This document shows, one piece after another, positions 15,588 to 25,137 of a DNA stretch of 64,000 bases. The DNA comes from Eubacterium sp. (lineage in GTDB: Bacteria; Bacillota; Clostridia; Lachnospirales; Lachnospiraceae). How positions within the stretch are numbered: the first letter of the stretch is position 1; the number at the start of each line of letters is the position of its first letter. The notes under the pieces are model-generated. The model did not search any database. It worked only from the letters and a program-made list of their open reading frames with translations, and had not been told where the DNA came from. The position numbers were made by a program, and so were the translations under genes. Location: positions 38,179-102,178 of the forward strand of contig JAFYHN010000027.1 in assembly GCA_017539165.1 (NCBI GenBank), in the 5' to 3' direction.

Positions 15588-16100
15588 ATGGAGTTTAACG
15601 ATGTAATTAAGAACAGATATTCTTGCAAGAAATATAGTGACAAGAAGGTTGAGGAAGATAAACTGAAAGCAATTCTGGAAGCGGGACGTCTGGCTCCTAC
15701 AGCAAAAAATCTTCAGGAACAGCATATTTATGTTGTTCAGTCAGAGGAAGCTTTAGCAAAGATTGATGCGGCAACACCATGTCGTTATGGAGCTCCGATA
15801 GTACTTGTTGTCGCTTTTGATAAGAATAATGTATTTACATATCCGGGAGAAAAAAGAGATTCCGGTATAGAGGATGCAACTATTGTTGCTACACAGATGA
15901 TGCTGGCGGCGTATAATGAAGGTGTTGATAGCTGCTGGCTTAACTTTTTTGATCCGGAAAAACTTGCTACAGGACTTGGTTTACCTGATAACGAAGAAAT
16001 CCTTATGGTTCTCGATCTTGGTTATGCTGCTGAGGGTGCAGGTCCTCTTGATAATCATTTTAATAGAAAAGAGTTAAGTGAAACGGTTAGTTATCTATAG
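15588..16100 (+). CDS. Nitroreductase-family flavoprotein
   Basis: 170 residues, the short class of FMN nitroreductases. It shows the N-terminal FMN phosphate-binding signature NRYSCKKYSDKKV and LEAGRLAPTAKN, a GIEDATIVATQMMLAA helix, and ILMVLDLGYAAEG near the end. It reduces nitro-, quinone- or similar acceptors with NAD(P)H; the natural substrate is unknown. TAGGAGG (15572-15578) fixes the ATG at 15588; the frame is open further upstream but crosses a structured noncoding region. It is the first host gene after the element. Confidence 0.93.
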   Translation: MEFNDVIKNRYSCKKYSDKKVEEDKLKAILEAGRLAPTAKNLQEQHIYVVQSEEALAKIDAATPCRYGAPIVLVVAFDKNNVFTYPGEKRDSGIEDATIVATQMMLAAYNEGVDSCWLNFFDPEKLATGLGLPDNEEILMVLDLGYAAEGAGPLDNHFNRKELSETVSYL

Positions 16101-16151
16101 AATTAATTCTTTGACAGAGAAAAAAGTAATACGTTACATAGGAAAGGTTAT

Positions 16152-16829
16152 ATGAGTAGAAAGAAGATTTGCCTGAGGCATATAGCAGAAGTTTATCTGT
16201 ATGAATACTTCTGCTTAAATGGAGATGAATACGAAATATCTGATGAAGATACACTGACACCACATAAAATCAAGGCTAAAGAGCTAATGTTTGCTGGAGA
16301 ATATGAAAAGGCTCGTCAGGAATTGCTTAGTGTACGGTTTGATAATCCGGTAGATATAGAAGCTATCTTAGCTCTTATATTATGTTGTAAACAGCTGGGT
16401 GATATAGAAGAAGAGTATTCATATACTACTGAATCTTACAATTATTGTTGTACCAGAGCTGAACTTGCTGCATATTACAGAAATCTGGGGTGGTATTATC
16501 TTGAGAAATATCTTCCTGAGGTAGCTGTTGCATGTTATAAGTACAGTAAATACTTCGAAGAATCACAGCAGGCTGATGCTGAGTTGGAGTTTCTGGGGAA
16601 AGCCATAGGCAAAGAAAGTACGGAAATGAATCTTGAGCAGATACATAAGATTCTATTGGAAAATAATATTCCAACTGAAGCTAATCCTATCACGCTTGCT
16701 TTACTATATAAGGCTGCTGAGGAAGCCATTCAGACCGGTAACGAACAACAGGCACTGGATTGTTACGGAATGGTTTATGACCTGACTGATGATGAAGAGG
16801 TTGGAAGGATCATCAACAGCATGGTGTGA
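16152..16829 (+). CDS. TPR-like repeat protein
   Basis: 225 residues of alpha-helical repeats with TPR-type spacing (AKELMFAGEYEKARQELLSV, LGWYYLEKYLPEVAVACYKY, AEEAIQTGNEQQALDCYGMV). It is probably a cytoplasmic protein-protein adaptor. AGGAAAGG precedes the ATG. It is followed within a few bases by an acetyltransferase gene. No specific partner can be named. Confidence 0.7.
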   Translation: MSRKKICLRHIAEVYLYEYFCLNGDEYEISDEDTLTPHKIKAKELMFAGEYEKARQELLSVRFDNPVDIEAILALILCCKQLGDIEEEYSYTTESYNYCCTRAELAAYYRNLGWYYLEKYLPEVAVACYKYSKYFEESQQADAELEFLGKAIGKESTEMNLEQIHKILLENNIPTEANPITLALLYKAAEEAIQTGNEQQALDCYGMVYDLTDDEEVGRIINSMV

Positions 16830-16861
16830 TAAATGCTTATAGTGGAGAGGCTGGAACAGAT

Positions 16862-17269
16862 ATGGAAATAACAAATACGATCACTCCTGAGGAATACTTG
16901 GAGTTTAGAAGATCAGTTGGATGGGATGTGTTCCCAATAGAGCAAGCAGAAGCCGGATTAAATAATTCATATCCGATATGTATAAGAGATAATGGAAAGC
17001 CGGTTGGTATGAGCAGAATAATCTGGGATCATGGTTATGCAGTACTCATAGTAGATGTTATAGTCGTGCCGGAATATCAAGGAAGAGGACTGGGACGCAT
17101 GGTTATGGAGACGACCATGGAATATATTAAAGCCCAACTTAAACCTGGATATAAAATAATGATCAGCCTTATGGCCGCAACGGGTAAAGCTGAATTCTAT
17201 AAGAAATTTGGATTTTTAGAAAGACCTAATGAGATGGTTGGACCGGGAATGTATCAATGGTTGGGATAA
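16862..17269 (+). CDS. GNAT-family N-acetyltransferase
   Basis: 135 residues. It shows the acetyl-CoA-binding motif A VVPEYQGRGLGRMVM and the C-terminal FYKKFGFLERP of small GNATs, near-identical in style to aminoglycoside/polyamine-type acetyltransferases. I favour the ATG at 16862 (GGAGAGG upstream) over the GTG at 16826 that overlaps the previous stop. Substrate unknown. It is the first of nine complete GNAT genes in this half of the window. Confidence 0.9.
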   Translation: MEITNTITPEEYLEFRRSVGWDVFPIEQAEAGLNNSYPICIRDNGKPVGMSRIIWDHGYAVLIVDVIVVPEYQGRGLGRMVMETTMEYIKAQLKPGYKIMISLMAATGKAEFYKKFGFLERPNEMVGPGMYQWLG

Positions 17270-17355
17270 TAATGTTAATCCCGTTGTGTTGTTTTTGAGA
17301 TTGACTTGTATAAAAAAAATAGTACATCATATTAACATTCAGGAGGAAACTTTAA

Positions 17356-18060
17356 ATGGAAGAGTCAATGAAGGATTATGAAAAAATGCTTGAAGAATCA
17401 TATAGCTTAATGGGTGATGGAGTACATGATACTGATACACTGTTGGCATGGAGAAAAGCTGAAGAACTGCAGGAGTCCCAGGAGAATATAACAGTTACGA
17501 TCAGTGAAGTGGTAAAAGGTGGTGTAGTAGCTGATTTCGAAGGAATAAGAGCATTCATACCTATCTCGAAACTGTCTCTTGAAAGAATTGATGATTGTAA
17601 TCAATTCCTGTGGAAGGAAATGGAAGTCAGAGTTTTCGAGGCAAATATGGATGAAGATAAACTAATCTTATCTGCAAAAGAAATACTGAAAGAAAAACAG
17701 GAAATCAGTAGAAAGAAAAAATTATCAGATGTCCAGGTTGGACAGGTATTGCATGGAGTGGTTGCAACAATAAAGGATTATGGAGCATTTGTTGATCTGG
17801 GGGATGGTTTATCAGGACTCGTACATATATCTCAGATATCACATAAAAGGATCAAGCATCCAGGTGTTGCCCTTAAAGAAGGTCAGGAAGTCGATGTTAA
17901 GGTTATAGATATTAAAGATGGTAAGATCTCATTATCTATAAAAGCTCTTCTGGACGATGATGAAGATCAGTTTGCAGATGGAGAAGAGGTTACTATTCCT
18001 GAATCAGAGGAGATCGGGACATCATTAGGGGACCTGCTAAAAGGGTTTAAATTTGATTGA
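17356..18060 (+). CDS. Double S1-domain RNA-binding protein
   Basis: 234 residues with two S1 OB-folds: a divergent one at about 43-108 (GGVVADFEGIRAFIPISKLS) and a canonical one at about 127-196 (GQVLHGVVATIKDYGAFVDL, then GLVHISQIS). It resembles short RpsA-like or YitL/general-stress S1 proteins and likely binds mRNA or ribosomes. CAGGAGGA precedes the ATG. The next gene, crcB, starts 24 bases later. Confidence 0.9.
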   Translation: MEESMKDYEKMLEESYSLMGDGVHDTDTLLAWRKAEELQESQENITVTISEVVKGGVVADFEGIRAFIPISKLSLERIDDCNQFLWKEMEVRVFEANMDEDKLILSAKEILKEKQEISRKKKLSDVQVGQVLHGVVATIKDYGAFVDLGDGLSGLVHISQISHKRIKHPGVALKEGQEVDVKVIDIKDGKISLSIKALLDDDEDQFADGEEVTIPESEEIGTSLGDLLKGFKFD

Positions 18061-18083
18061 GTAAGTCGTAAGGATATATAAAA

Positions 18084-18449
18084 ATGAGCTTTATTTTTGT
18101 AGCGCTTGGTGGTGCATTGGGTGCGGTTTCAAGGTATGCAATAAGTTTGATACCTTTAAAAACACAGTTTCCGGTACTTACATTAATAACTAATATCCTT
18201 GGAGCGTTATTGATAGGTTTTATTGTAGGAATAACGGATAAAAAGGGAGATGTATCACCTAATATAGTACTCTTTTGGAAAACGGGTGTTTGCGGAGGAT
18301 TTACTACATTTTCAACGTTTTCTCTTGAGGCGTATAAGCTGTTTGAGAACAAAGCATATGTTCTTGGAGGCGTATATGTGGCTTTAAGTGTATGCTGTTG
18401 TATTTTGGGCATATATTTTGGAAAAAAACTGGCAATGGTAATAGGATAA
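18084..18449 (+). CDS. crcB: CrcB/Fluc fluoride channel
   Basis: 121 residues with four membrane helices. Family signatures are visible: R17 in GAVSRYAI, N37 in TNILGALLIG and GGFTTFSTFS (71-80), which carries the phenylalanines lining the fluoride path. It works as a dual-topology dimer exporting F-. Lachnospiraceae often carry crcB as two small tandem genes; here only one copy is seen. Its stop overlaps the start of the following gene. Confidence 0.92.
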   Translation: MSFIFVALGGALGAVSRYAISLIPLKTQFPVLTLITNILGALLIGFIVGITDKKGDVSPNIVLFWKTGVCGGFTTFSTFSLEAYKLFENKAYVLGGVYVALSVCCCILGIYFGKKLAMVIG

Positions 18450-19015
18450 TGAAAAGAAAATCAGTTCAACCTGTATATTCAATGTGTGTACAGCCTTCAT
18501 TTATTATTGGTACGAATAATAATGACGGTTCTTATAACTTTGCACCTATAACATGGGTTAGCGTTACACATGAAGAAGGTGATGGATACCTTTTGGTCAT
18601 AAGCATGTTCGGCACGAAGAGAACGAAGCAGAATGTTATAAGGACAGGTATGTTCAGTGCAAATCTTGTGAGCACAGAAATGTTGCCTCTTATGGATTAT
18701 TTCGGATCAAAATCAGCCAAGAATGGAAAAAAGAATGATGTTACGTATAGTGTGAGTCGAGGAGCTGTTTTAGATGTCCCTACACTAGATGAAAGCCCAT
18801 GGGTATATGAGTGTGAGGTGGCAAAATCCGTTGAAACAGGAGATTCAACTACCTTTTTTTGTCATATTAGAAATATTCAGATAGATGAGAGACTCTCTCC
18901 AAATGATACATTCGACATTGATCTGTCAGTATTGGATCCGGTTATTTATTCCGGAAAATATCATAGCCTTGGCAAAATGCTTGGAGAGATTGGAGATTTC
19001 TATAATAACAATTAA
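18449..19015 (+). CDS. Flavin reductase-like FMN-binding protein
   Basis: 188 residues, a flavin-reductase split-barrel fold (SFIIGTNNNDGSYNFAPITWVSVTH, then TGMFSANLVSTEM). It would bind FMN and reduce it or a partner with NAD(P)H. The ATG shares a base with the crcB stop (TAATG), indicating translational coupling. The frame is open upstream inside crcB, but that part is a shadow. Confidence 0.88.
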   Translation: MKRKSVQPVYSMCVQPSFIIGTNNNDGSYNFAPITWVSVTHEEGDGYLLVISMFGTKRTKQNVIRTGMFSANLVSTEMLPLMDYFGSKSAKNGKKNDVTYSVSRGAVLDVPTLDESPWVYECEVAKSVETGDSTTFFCHIRNIQIDERLSPNDTFDIDLSVLDPVIYSGKYHSLGKMLGEIGDFYNNN

Positions 19016-19035
19016 AGGAGAAGTTGAAAGAAACT

Positions 19036-19539
19036 ATGGATAATAAATCATTATATGTTCTGGCAGGATATGACGACTTGACAGAAGAAAAATTGTCAGC
19101 AATACAGAATAAACTTTACGAAATGGGATTCGAAGGATTTCAGACAAAGAATATCCCTATGCATTTTACACTGGGGTCTTATGATTGTGATCGCGAAGAA
19201 GAACTGACAAATCGATTGAATAGAATTGGTGAAACATGCAAGACATTTGAGGTTTCGTTCAATCATATTGATCTGTTCAGACTTCCGGAGAATGATGTCT
19301 TATTCATAAAACCGGAATTAAGCAGTGAAATGCTTTCGTTAAAAGATTCCTTTATGGATAGCAAAGATCAATTCGAGTGGTCACCTCACAGTACATTGCT
19401 GATTGATAAATCTGAGGTGATTCAAAAAGCAATGCCAATAGTGTTGGATGAGTTTTCTCCATTTGTTGGAAAAGTAAAAAAGCTTTATCTGTATGAATTT
19501 TGGCCGACAAGACATATTTTGACGGTTGAGATCATGTAA
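19036..19539 (+). CDS. 2H phosphoesterase / 2'-5' RNA ligase-like protein
   Basis: 167 residues with the two H-x-T/S-L motifs of the 2H superfamily: MHFTLGSY and, about 80 residues later, PHSTLLID. Such proteins act as cyclic phosphodiesterases or RNA ligases; the substrate here is unknown. The start is uncertain: AAAGGAG at 19014-19020 is far from the ATG at 19036 and very close to an in-frame TTG at 19024. Confidence 0.8.
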   Translation: MDNKSLYVLAGYDDLTEEKLSAIQNKLYEMGFEGFQTKNIPMHFTLGSYDCDREEELTNRLNRIGETCKTFEVSFNHIDLFRLPENDVLFIKPELSSEMLSLKDSFMDSKDQFEWSPHSTLLIDKSEVIQKAMPIVLDEFSPFVGKVKKLYLYEFWPTRHILTVEIM

Positions 19540-19558
19540 GAGGATATAGGAGAATATG

Positions 19559-20098
19559 ATGAGAGCATTGGTTATCAATTGTAGTCCTGTCAAAACGGGC
19601 GCTACTGCAGAAATCGTTAGAATTGTTTCAGCAGAGGTGGCTGATAGATATGAGGTTAAATCTGTATGTATCGATGATTATGATTTTTCTTTTTGCAAAG
19701 GATGCAGGAGTTGTCATGCAACAGCAGAATGTGTTCAACATGATGATGTAGATTTCTTAATGAGTGAATTTGAACAGGCAGATGTTATTGTATCAGTATC
19801 ACCGTCCTATTGGGCCGATGTTCCGGGCCAGTTTAAAGCTTTTATAGATCGATGCACACCTTGGTGCAATACGCATGAGCCGCACAAGACGATTCCGTCT
19901 GGAAAGAAGGGGTATGCTATTGCTCTTCGTACAGGTCCTAATGTCGCTGAGTGCAATAGAATTATAGGAACTATCGAACATTTTTATGGACATCTGGAAG
20001 TGGATTGCTGTGGTGGATTGGGACTTACAACAATTGAATACAAAGGAGAAGTTGAAGCCAAAAAGCAGGAAATAATAGATTTTTGTAAAGCTATCTGA
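19559..20098 (+). CDS. Flavodoxin-fold NAD(P)H-dependent oxidoreductase
   Basis: 179 residues. The N-terminal FMN loop is INCSPVKTGATAEIV, a Cys cluster CKGCRSCHATAEC lies at about 46-58, and a second FMN loop is SVSPSYWADVPGQFKAFIDR. It belongs to the NADPH-dependent FMN reductase/iron-sulfur flavoprotein-like group; the Cys cluster might bind a metal or FeS centre. The second of two adjacent ATGs has the better spacing from the ATAGGAG site. Confidence 0.9.
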   Translation: MRALVINCSPVKTGATAEIVRIVSAEVADRYEVKSVCIDDYDFSFCKGCRSCHATAECVQHDDVDFLMSEFEQADVIVSVSPSYWADVPGQFKAFIDRCTPWCNTHEPHKTIPSGKKGYAIALRTGPNVAECNRIIGTIEHFYGHLEVDCCGGLGLTTIEYKGEVEAKKQEIIDFCKAI

Positions 20099-20223
20099 TT
20101 ATCCGATCATTAATGAACTAGGACATCTTGAGTGATTTGTTAATCGAGATATAACATAGAATGACAAATCAGAGTTTGTCATGTGTAAAAAGAAACTGTA
20201 TGTGTATATGGGGAGGTGACGGT

Positions 20224-20985
20224 ATGGTTTATGAGATTGAGGATATGTCGAAAGCAGAGAAAATATTTACCGGATGGGAAGAAACATTGATCTATTCCTG
20301 CATTCAGAAGGTTATGGGAAAGATTTATGTTACAGACAATGATGAACCACAATCAGCATTCGCTTTTATAGGGCGTTTTGGATTTTTTGCAGGAAAACCG
20401 GAACGAGAGCTTGTAAAAAATATACCGGAGGGATTTGTAATTCTGGTTCCGCAAAATGAAGCGTGGGAAGAACTGATAGAGGATGTGTATCCTGACGCAA
20501 AGAAAATGACCCGATATGCTATCAGAAAGGATACACAATTTGATACGGTTTCTATGAGAAATAATCTTCTGATGCTTCCGGAGGGGTATGAACTAAAAGA
20601 AATTGATGATGAGATTTATGATAAGTGTCTGAAAGATCCTGTGACAAAAGAGTTTGTTTCTTTGTTTGAAAGCAAAGAAAAGTATCTGAAGGATGGAAGA
20701 GGTATGGTTATTTTAAAAAACGGCGAGATTGTTTCGGGTGCCTCTTCATATTCACGATATAGAGAAGGAATTGAAATAGAAGTTGATACTATAGAATCCG
20801 AGCGCAGAAAGAATCTTGCGTTAATAGTCTGTTCAGCATTGATCTTAAGATGCCTTAACGAGGGATTATATCCTAGCTGGGATGCTCAGAATATGGGATC
20901 TGTTCATCTCGCAGAGAAACTGGGGTATGAGTTTGATCATACATATGTGGCATATGAGGTTGCGTCAGACATGAGGACACATTGA
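20224..20985 (+). CDS. GNAT-family acetyltransferase, two-domain type
   Basis: 253 residues. It resembles the GNAT_acetyltran group: an N-terminal region of unknown fold, then a C-terminal GNAT domain (VSGASSYSRYREGIEIEVDT, SWDAQNMGSVHLAEKLGYEF). GGGAGGTGA at 20209-20217 precedes the ATG at 20224; a longer frame starting at 20161 has no site. Substrate unknown. Confidence 0.85.
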   Translation: MVYEIEDMSKAEKIFTGWEETLIYSCIQKVMGKIYVTDNDEPQSAFAFIGRFGFFAGKPERELVKNIPEGFVILVPQNEAWEELIEDVYPDAKKMTRYAIRKDTQFDTVSMRNNLLMLPEGYELKEIDDEIYDKCLKDPVTKEFVSLFESKEKYLKDGRGMVILKNGEIVSGASSYSRYREGIEIEVDTIESERRKNLALIVCSALILRCLNEGLYPSWDAQNMGSVHLAEKLGYEFDHTYVAYEVASDMRTH

Positions 20986-21008
20986 GTTAAACACTTATGG
21001 GGGGCTTT

Positions 21009-21455
21009 ATGTTGGAATTAGTAATATACAAAGATAATCTTAAGAGTGAATTGTTTCATTTTACCTCTGAGTGTTTTGCTGAGCTGGGCAAATCATTTGA
21101 CCTTCATGGAAGACACAGTTTCTATAATGAAATAGACAGTCATTTTGAGAGATTCTGGTGCCTTGTTGATAAAGAAAAGGTTAAAGGTACTGTTGCGATA
21201 ACAAAACTGGATGATACTACCGCAGAATTGAAGGCTTTGTATGTTGACAGTTCATTAAGAGGTTTAGGTTGGGGATATAAACTTTTGGATAAAGCAGTAT
21301 CTTTTGCGCGTGAGAAAGGGTTTTCAAGGATTGTACTTGATTCCATGTCGCAGTATAAAGATGCAGCAAGACTTTATAAGAGTTACGGATTTACAGAAAT
21401 AGATCGTTATAATGATAACACTTTTGCTGATGTATTTATGCAGATGATCTTATGA
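21009..21455 (+). CDS. GNAT-family N-acetyltransferase
   Basis: 148 residues. Motif A reads LYVDSSLRGLGWGYKLLDKA, and the end shows DAARLYKSYGFTEIDRY, classic small GNAT features. A GGGGGG run just upstream of the ATG at 21009 serves as ribosome site; an in-frame ATG 12 bases earlier overlaps that run. Substrate unknown. Confidence 0.9.
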   Translation: MLELVIYKDNLKSELFHFTSECFAELGKSFDLHGRHSFYNEIDSHFERFWCLVDKEKVKGTVAITKLDDTTAELKALYVDSSLRGLGWGYKLLDKAVSFAREKGFSRIVLDSMSQYKDAARLYKSYGFTEIDRYNDNTFADVFMQMIL

Positions 21456-21497
21456 GAAGATTGGATTAGAGATAGTTATATGAGAGGAAGGAAGTAG

Positions 21498-22007
21498 ATG
21501 AATAATACATATATGATTAGAGAGGCAGTTTCAGATGACGCTGAGAAAATGATTTCATATCTGAATCAGGTAGGTGGAGAATCTGATAATCTGTTTCATG
21601 GAGAAAATGAATTTATTGTTCCAATTGAAGGCGTAAAAAGAAAATTGGCTATGAGTAAAGAATTGGAGAACAGTATCGTTTTGATAGCTCTTGATAACGA
21701 ACAGATCATTGCGAGAGCAGAATTAGAGGGATATTACGCGGCAAGAATTCGTCATAGAGCTAAATTCTCGATTTCAGTAAGAAAGGAGTACTGGAATCAA
21801 GGAATAGGAACAGAAATGATAAAAAGAATCGTCGAGAAGGCAAAAAAGATGAAGCTTGGGATTATAGAATTGGAAGTAATCTCTGATAATGCAAGAGCCA
21901 TTCATTTGTACCATAAAATGGGATTCGTTGATATAGGAATATATAAAAAGTATTTTTATGTGAATGGGATGTTTAAAGACGCTGTAGTAATGCAGAAACT
22001 GTTATAG
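21498..22007 (+). CDS. GNAT-family N-acetyltransferase
   Basis: 169 residues, RimI/Rim-like GNAT: VRKEYWNQGIGTEMIKRIVE (acetyl-CoA loop) and NARAIHLYHKMGFVDIG. GAGGAAGGAAG precedes the ATG. It is closely followed by a grpB-like gene (about 20 bases). Confidence 0.9.
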   Translation: MNNTYMIREAVSDDAEKMISYLNQVGGESDNLFHGENEFIVPIEGVKRKLAMSKELENSIVLIALDNEQIIARAELEGYYAARIRHRAKFSISVRKEYWNQGIGTEMIKRIVEKAKKMKLGIIELEVISDNARAIHLYHKMGFVDIGIYKKYFYVNGMFKDAVVMQKLL

Positions 22008-22028
22008 GATGTTTATGAGGTGAAAGAA

Positions 22029-22541
22029 ATGGTTACAAAGCATGTGGTTGTCCTTCCATATGATGAAAAATGGAAGCAGGATTTCCTTATGATAAAAGAT
22101 GAACTTACATCTGCTCTTGGACAACTGGCAATGAGAATTGAACATGTCGGCAGCACGTCCGTTGAGGGGTTATCCGCAAAACCCATCATTGATATAGATG
22201 TAGTTATTCTGGATTACACTGTTTTTGAAGAAGTTGTATCAGCTTTAGGAACAATAGGTTATCAATATGAAGGAGATCTTGGCATAGCAGGACGAGAGGC
22301 ATTTAAATACGATGGCAAAGACCATTTGAGAAAGCACCATTTATATGTATGCCCCTCGAATTCACAAGAGTTAAAAAGACACATTGCTTTTAGAGATTAT
22401 CTGCGGACTCATTCTGGTGCTGTACGAGAATACAGCAGAATCAAAGAAGAGGGAGCAAGAATTTATCCATACGATATGGATAAGTACATTGAACACAAGA
22501 CTCCTTTCATAGAGAAAATATACAAAGAGATTGGGATGTAA
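22029..22541 (+). CDS. GrpB-family nucleotidyltransferase-like protein
   Basis: 170 residues, UPF0157/GrpB family. It shows EHVGSTSVEGLSAKPIIDID with the G-S nucleotidyltransferase loop and the D-x-D pair, and HHLYVCPSNSQELKRHIAFR. The biochemical role is not established for the family; fusion with GNATs or kinases elsewhere suggests small-molecule modification. I prefer the ATG at 22029 with ATGAGGTGA upstream to the GTG at 22020. Confidence 0.9.
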   Translation: MVTKHVVVLPYDEKWKQDFLMIKDELTSALGQLAMRIEHVGSTSVEGLSAKPIIDIDVVILDYTVFEEVVSALGTIGYQYEGDLGIAGREAFKYDGKDHLRKHHLYVCPSNSQELKRHIAFRDYLRTHSGAVREYSRIKEEGARIYPYDMDKYIEHKTPFIEKIYKEIGM

Positions 22542-22592
22542 CAGATTCCGGCTTTCTTTTATGCTTTTAAAATGAAGCTTGAGGTGAGATAT

Positions 22593-23291
22593 ATGAATAA
22601 TTTTTTTGATGGCAGCCAGATAGTTATAGGACATGGTGCGCAAGCTGATGTATATAGTTATCAGGGATATGCATATAAAGTATATAAGGATTCATATCCT
22701 ATAGAATGGATTGAGTTTGAAAAGCATCAACAGTCACAGATTAATAAAGTCGGTTTATCACCAATCAGGTATTATAATACTGAAAATCCTTATATTATAA
22801 AGATGGATTTGATAGAGGGTGACACACTTGGAAAAAAGATGACGGAAGGATATACAAACGGATTTGGCCTCATTGCTGATATTTTTCGAAATATCCATAA
22901 TGCAGATCCTTCTGATGTTAAGATTCCCCTTCTTTTGGAAACAGTGGATAGAGGATTAAATAAAGATGAAAAAGAAAAAGTCATACAGATTATTGAGAGA
23001 CTTTCTGCAAAGATGAGTTCATGTATATGTCATTTGGATATGCATTTCCTGAATGTTATGATTCCAACTAATGATACTAATCCTATAATTATTGATTGGA
23101 TAAATTCAAGAATTGCTCCTGCAGTCTTCGACTATGCGAGAACATATGTGATCTTTAAGGAGTTTGCACAGGAGATACTTCCACTATATGAGCAGGAGAT
23201 AGCGTCAGATATTAGATCTTTAAAGGTTTCGGATGAGGATTTTGCAGATGCAATAACCGTTTGCTCTATTTTGAGAGAACAAGAGAAATAA
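22593..23291 (+). CDS. Aminoglycoside phosphotransferase-like kinase
   Basis: 232 residues. The kinase-fold C-lobe is clear: the catalytic loop HLDMHFLN has D149 and N154, and the Mg-binding D168 is in IIDW. The N-lobe has a GHGAQADVYSY nucleotide loop and YAYKVYK lysine. It is shorter than classical APH enzymes (about 260-270). The substrate could be an antibiotic or a cellular alcohol. TGAGGTGAG precedes the ATG at 22593. Confidence 0.85.
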   Translation: MNNFFDGSQIVIGHGAQADVYSYQGYAYKVYKDSYPIEWIEFEKHQQSQINKVGLSPIRYYNTENPYIIKMDLIEGDTLGKKMTEGYTNGFGLIADIFRNIHNADPSDVKIPLLLETVDRGLNKDEKEKVIQIIERLSAKMSSCICHLDMHFLNVMIPTNDTNPIIIDWINSRIAPAVFDYARTYVIFKEFAQEILPLYEQEIASDIRSLKVSDEDFADAITVCSILREQEK

Positions 23292-23305
23292 GGTTAAGTT
23301 TTACG

Positions 23306-24196
23306 ATGTGGTTGATGATTATGATTTTGGAAAAAGTATTTGGTGGAATTAAACTCAGCTGGATGAAGCTCATTATCTTTGCGGTTATAGCTGGTGTATA
23401 TACAGCTGTCATGGCGTTGATACCGGCATTGAAATATACATCGTTCAGTACTATAACGACTACATTTGAAGTGTGGGTATTGATCGGTATTCTGATCATA
23501 ATGAACAGCAAGTCAAATGTGGACTCGGCACTTAAGTGTTTTGTATTTTTTCTCATAAGCCAGCCGCTGGTGTACCTGATACAGGTGCCGTTCAGTGATA
23601 TGGGCTGGGGCCTTTTCGGATATTACGGGTATTGGTTTATCTGGACAATACTTTGCTTGCCAATGGGATTCATCGGATATTTTATGAAAAAGGATAAATG
23701 GTGGGGATTTATCATTCTTCTTCCGATGCTCTTTTTCTTAGCATCATCTTATAACAGATATCTTAAATATTTTATCTTTTACTGTCCAAAATATATTTTA
23801 ATAGTTGTTTTCTGTGTTTTGGCGATGATCATATGTCCGCTGGGGATCTTTAAGAATAAGAAGATCTGTTTTGTAGGAGTGATCATAAGCTGTGTGCTTA
23901 TAGCAATAACGACGTATTTTAGTATTATAAATCCTATGGTATATCATACAGAGATTATGATAAACGGTAATACGTACCATATTGAAGAAGCGGATTCTGT
24001 ATATTTTGAGGATGAAAAGTATGGAGATGTGAAGATTGAATATTTGGAGTCCATCAAGGAATACTGTGTTACTGCAGATTTTAAGAAGGCTGGAGAAACT
24101 GTACTTACGTTAGAAAAACCGAATGGTGAAAAGGAAGAATATATCGTAATAATAAAAAACGATACATACGATATAATTAAGAAAAAGGATGATTAA
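23306..24196 (+). CDS. Polytopic membrane protein of unknown function
   Basis: About 296 residues with roughly seven hydrophobic segments, then an 80-residue C-terminal beta-rich extracytoplasmic tail (after about residue 210). No family recognised. The frame opens at 23261 inside the preceding kinase gene; none of the candidate starts (23306, 23318, 23321) has a convincing ribosome site, so translation may be coupled to the kinase. Confidence 0.6.
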   Translation: MWLMIMILEKVFGGIKLSWMKLIIFAVIAGVYTAVMALIPALKYTSFSTITTTFEVWVLIGILIIMNSKSNVDSALKCFVFFLISQPLVYLIQVPFSDMGWGLFGYYGYWFIWTILCLPMGFIGYFMKKDKWWGFIILLPMLFFLASSYNRYLKYFIFYCPKYILIVVFCVLAMIICPLGIFKNKKICFVGVIISCVLIAITTYFSIINPMVYHTEIMINGNTYHIEEADSVYFEDEKYGDVKIEYLESIKEYCVTADFKKAGETVLTLEKPNGEKEEYIVIIKNDTYDIIKKKDD

Positions 24197-24253
24197 CTTT
24201 CGTTTTTACTCATCAAGATAAGGTAAAAAAGAATATTACTTTGGAGGAACAAC

Positions 24254-25006
24254 TTGGGAAAACTGAGTAAAAAAATAATATTTGCCCTTATTCTTATTCT
24301 GCCGGCTTTTGCGCTAATAGGAATAGGCTACAATACTGAAAATAATACAGTTATCATAATTGGATTGTTGATAATTGTTCTAGAAAATATAGTTCTTACT
24401 TCTGATATAGTTAAGTATGCTCTGAAGGACATGAAGTGTTGGAGGGAAAAATATTATAACATTTGGTGTGCAAATGGCATAGATACGAAGGATTTCGAAT
24501 CAGTAAAAATTCCGTTATCTATGGAGAGGAGAATATTTATAGTTATTTTCTTGAGACAGATTCTTATAGTTGCATTTGTCATACTATGTGTTTTGGTTTT
24601 CATGTGGGTCGGCCCGATCAAGATGATTCATTATGATAGTATGAAAGGATTGGTAGCGGGTGATTTTTACAGAAGTTATAAAGCTAGAAGAGCTGCAGGA
24701 GCTGGTACACTCATATTTATGTTTTTATCTCCATTTATATTACCGATATTAGCATATTGCATAACAAATGCTATTTATATACTTAGGACTATTTCTGACC
24801 GCAAATATTTGGCCTGTCGTGCTATCATTAAATGTATTGATTCCAATGGAATGCATATAATACATGACGGAAAGATTTATCGGAATAAGAATTATACACT
24901 AATTGGTGTGCAAAAAAAACAGATGAGAGATATACCTGTAACGATTGTATTTATTCCTGAAGAAGTACTTGTACTTCCGAATGTTTTATCAGATGAATCG
25001 GACTGA
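24254..25006 (+). CDS. Membrane protein of unknown function, TTG start
   Basis: 250 residues: four hydrophobic segments (about 8-26, 33-53, 92-118, 155-180) and a 60-residue cytoplasmic-type C-terminal end (AIIKCIDSNGMHIIHDGKIY). No family recognised. GGAGG at 24243-24247 lies 6 bases before the TTG, the only start with a site. Confidence 0.65.
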   Translation: MGKLSKKIIFALILILPAFALIGIGYNTENNTVIIIGLLIIVLENIVLTSDIVKYALKDMKCWREKYYNIWCANGIDTKDFESVKIPLSMERRIFIVIFLRQILIVAFVILCVLVFMWVGPIKMIHYDSMKGLVAGDFYRSYKARRAAGAGTLIFMFLSPFILPILAYCITNAIYILRTISDRKYLACRAIIKCIDSNGMHIIHDGKIYRNKNYTLIGVQKKQMRDIPVTIVFIPEEVLVLPNVLSDESD

Positions 25007-25137
25007 CAGTATCATAATGGATAAAATGTGGAAAAAGAGTATCTTTTAATATTTTTCTTGAGGAATTGTAATTATACTGAAGATTGGAATATAGGTAAAT
25101 AGACAAATCTCAAAGTCTTTGAAATATTTCGATTATA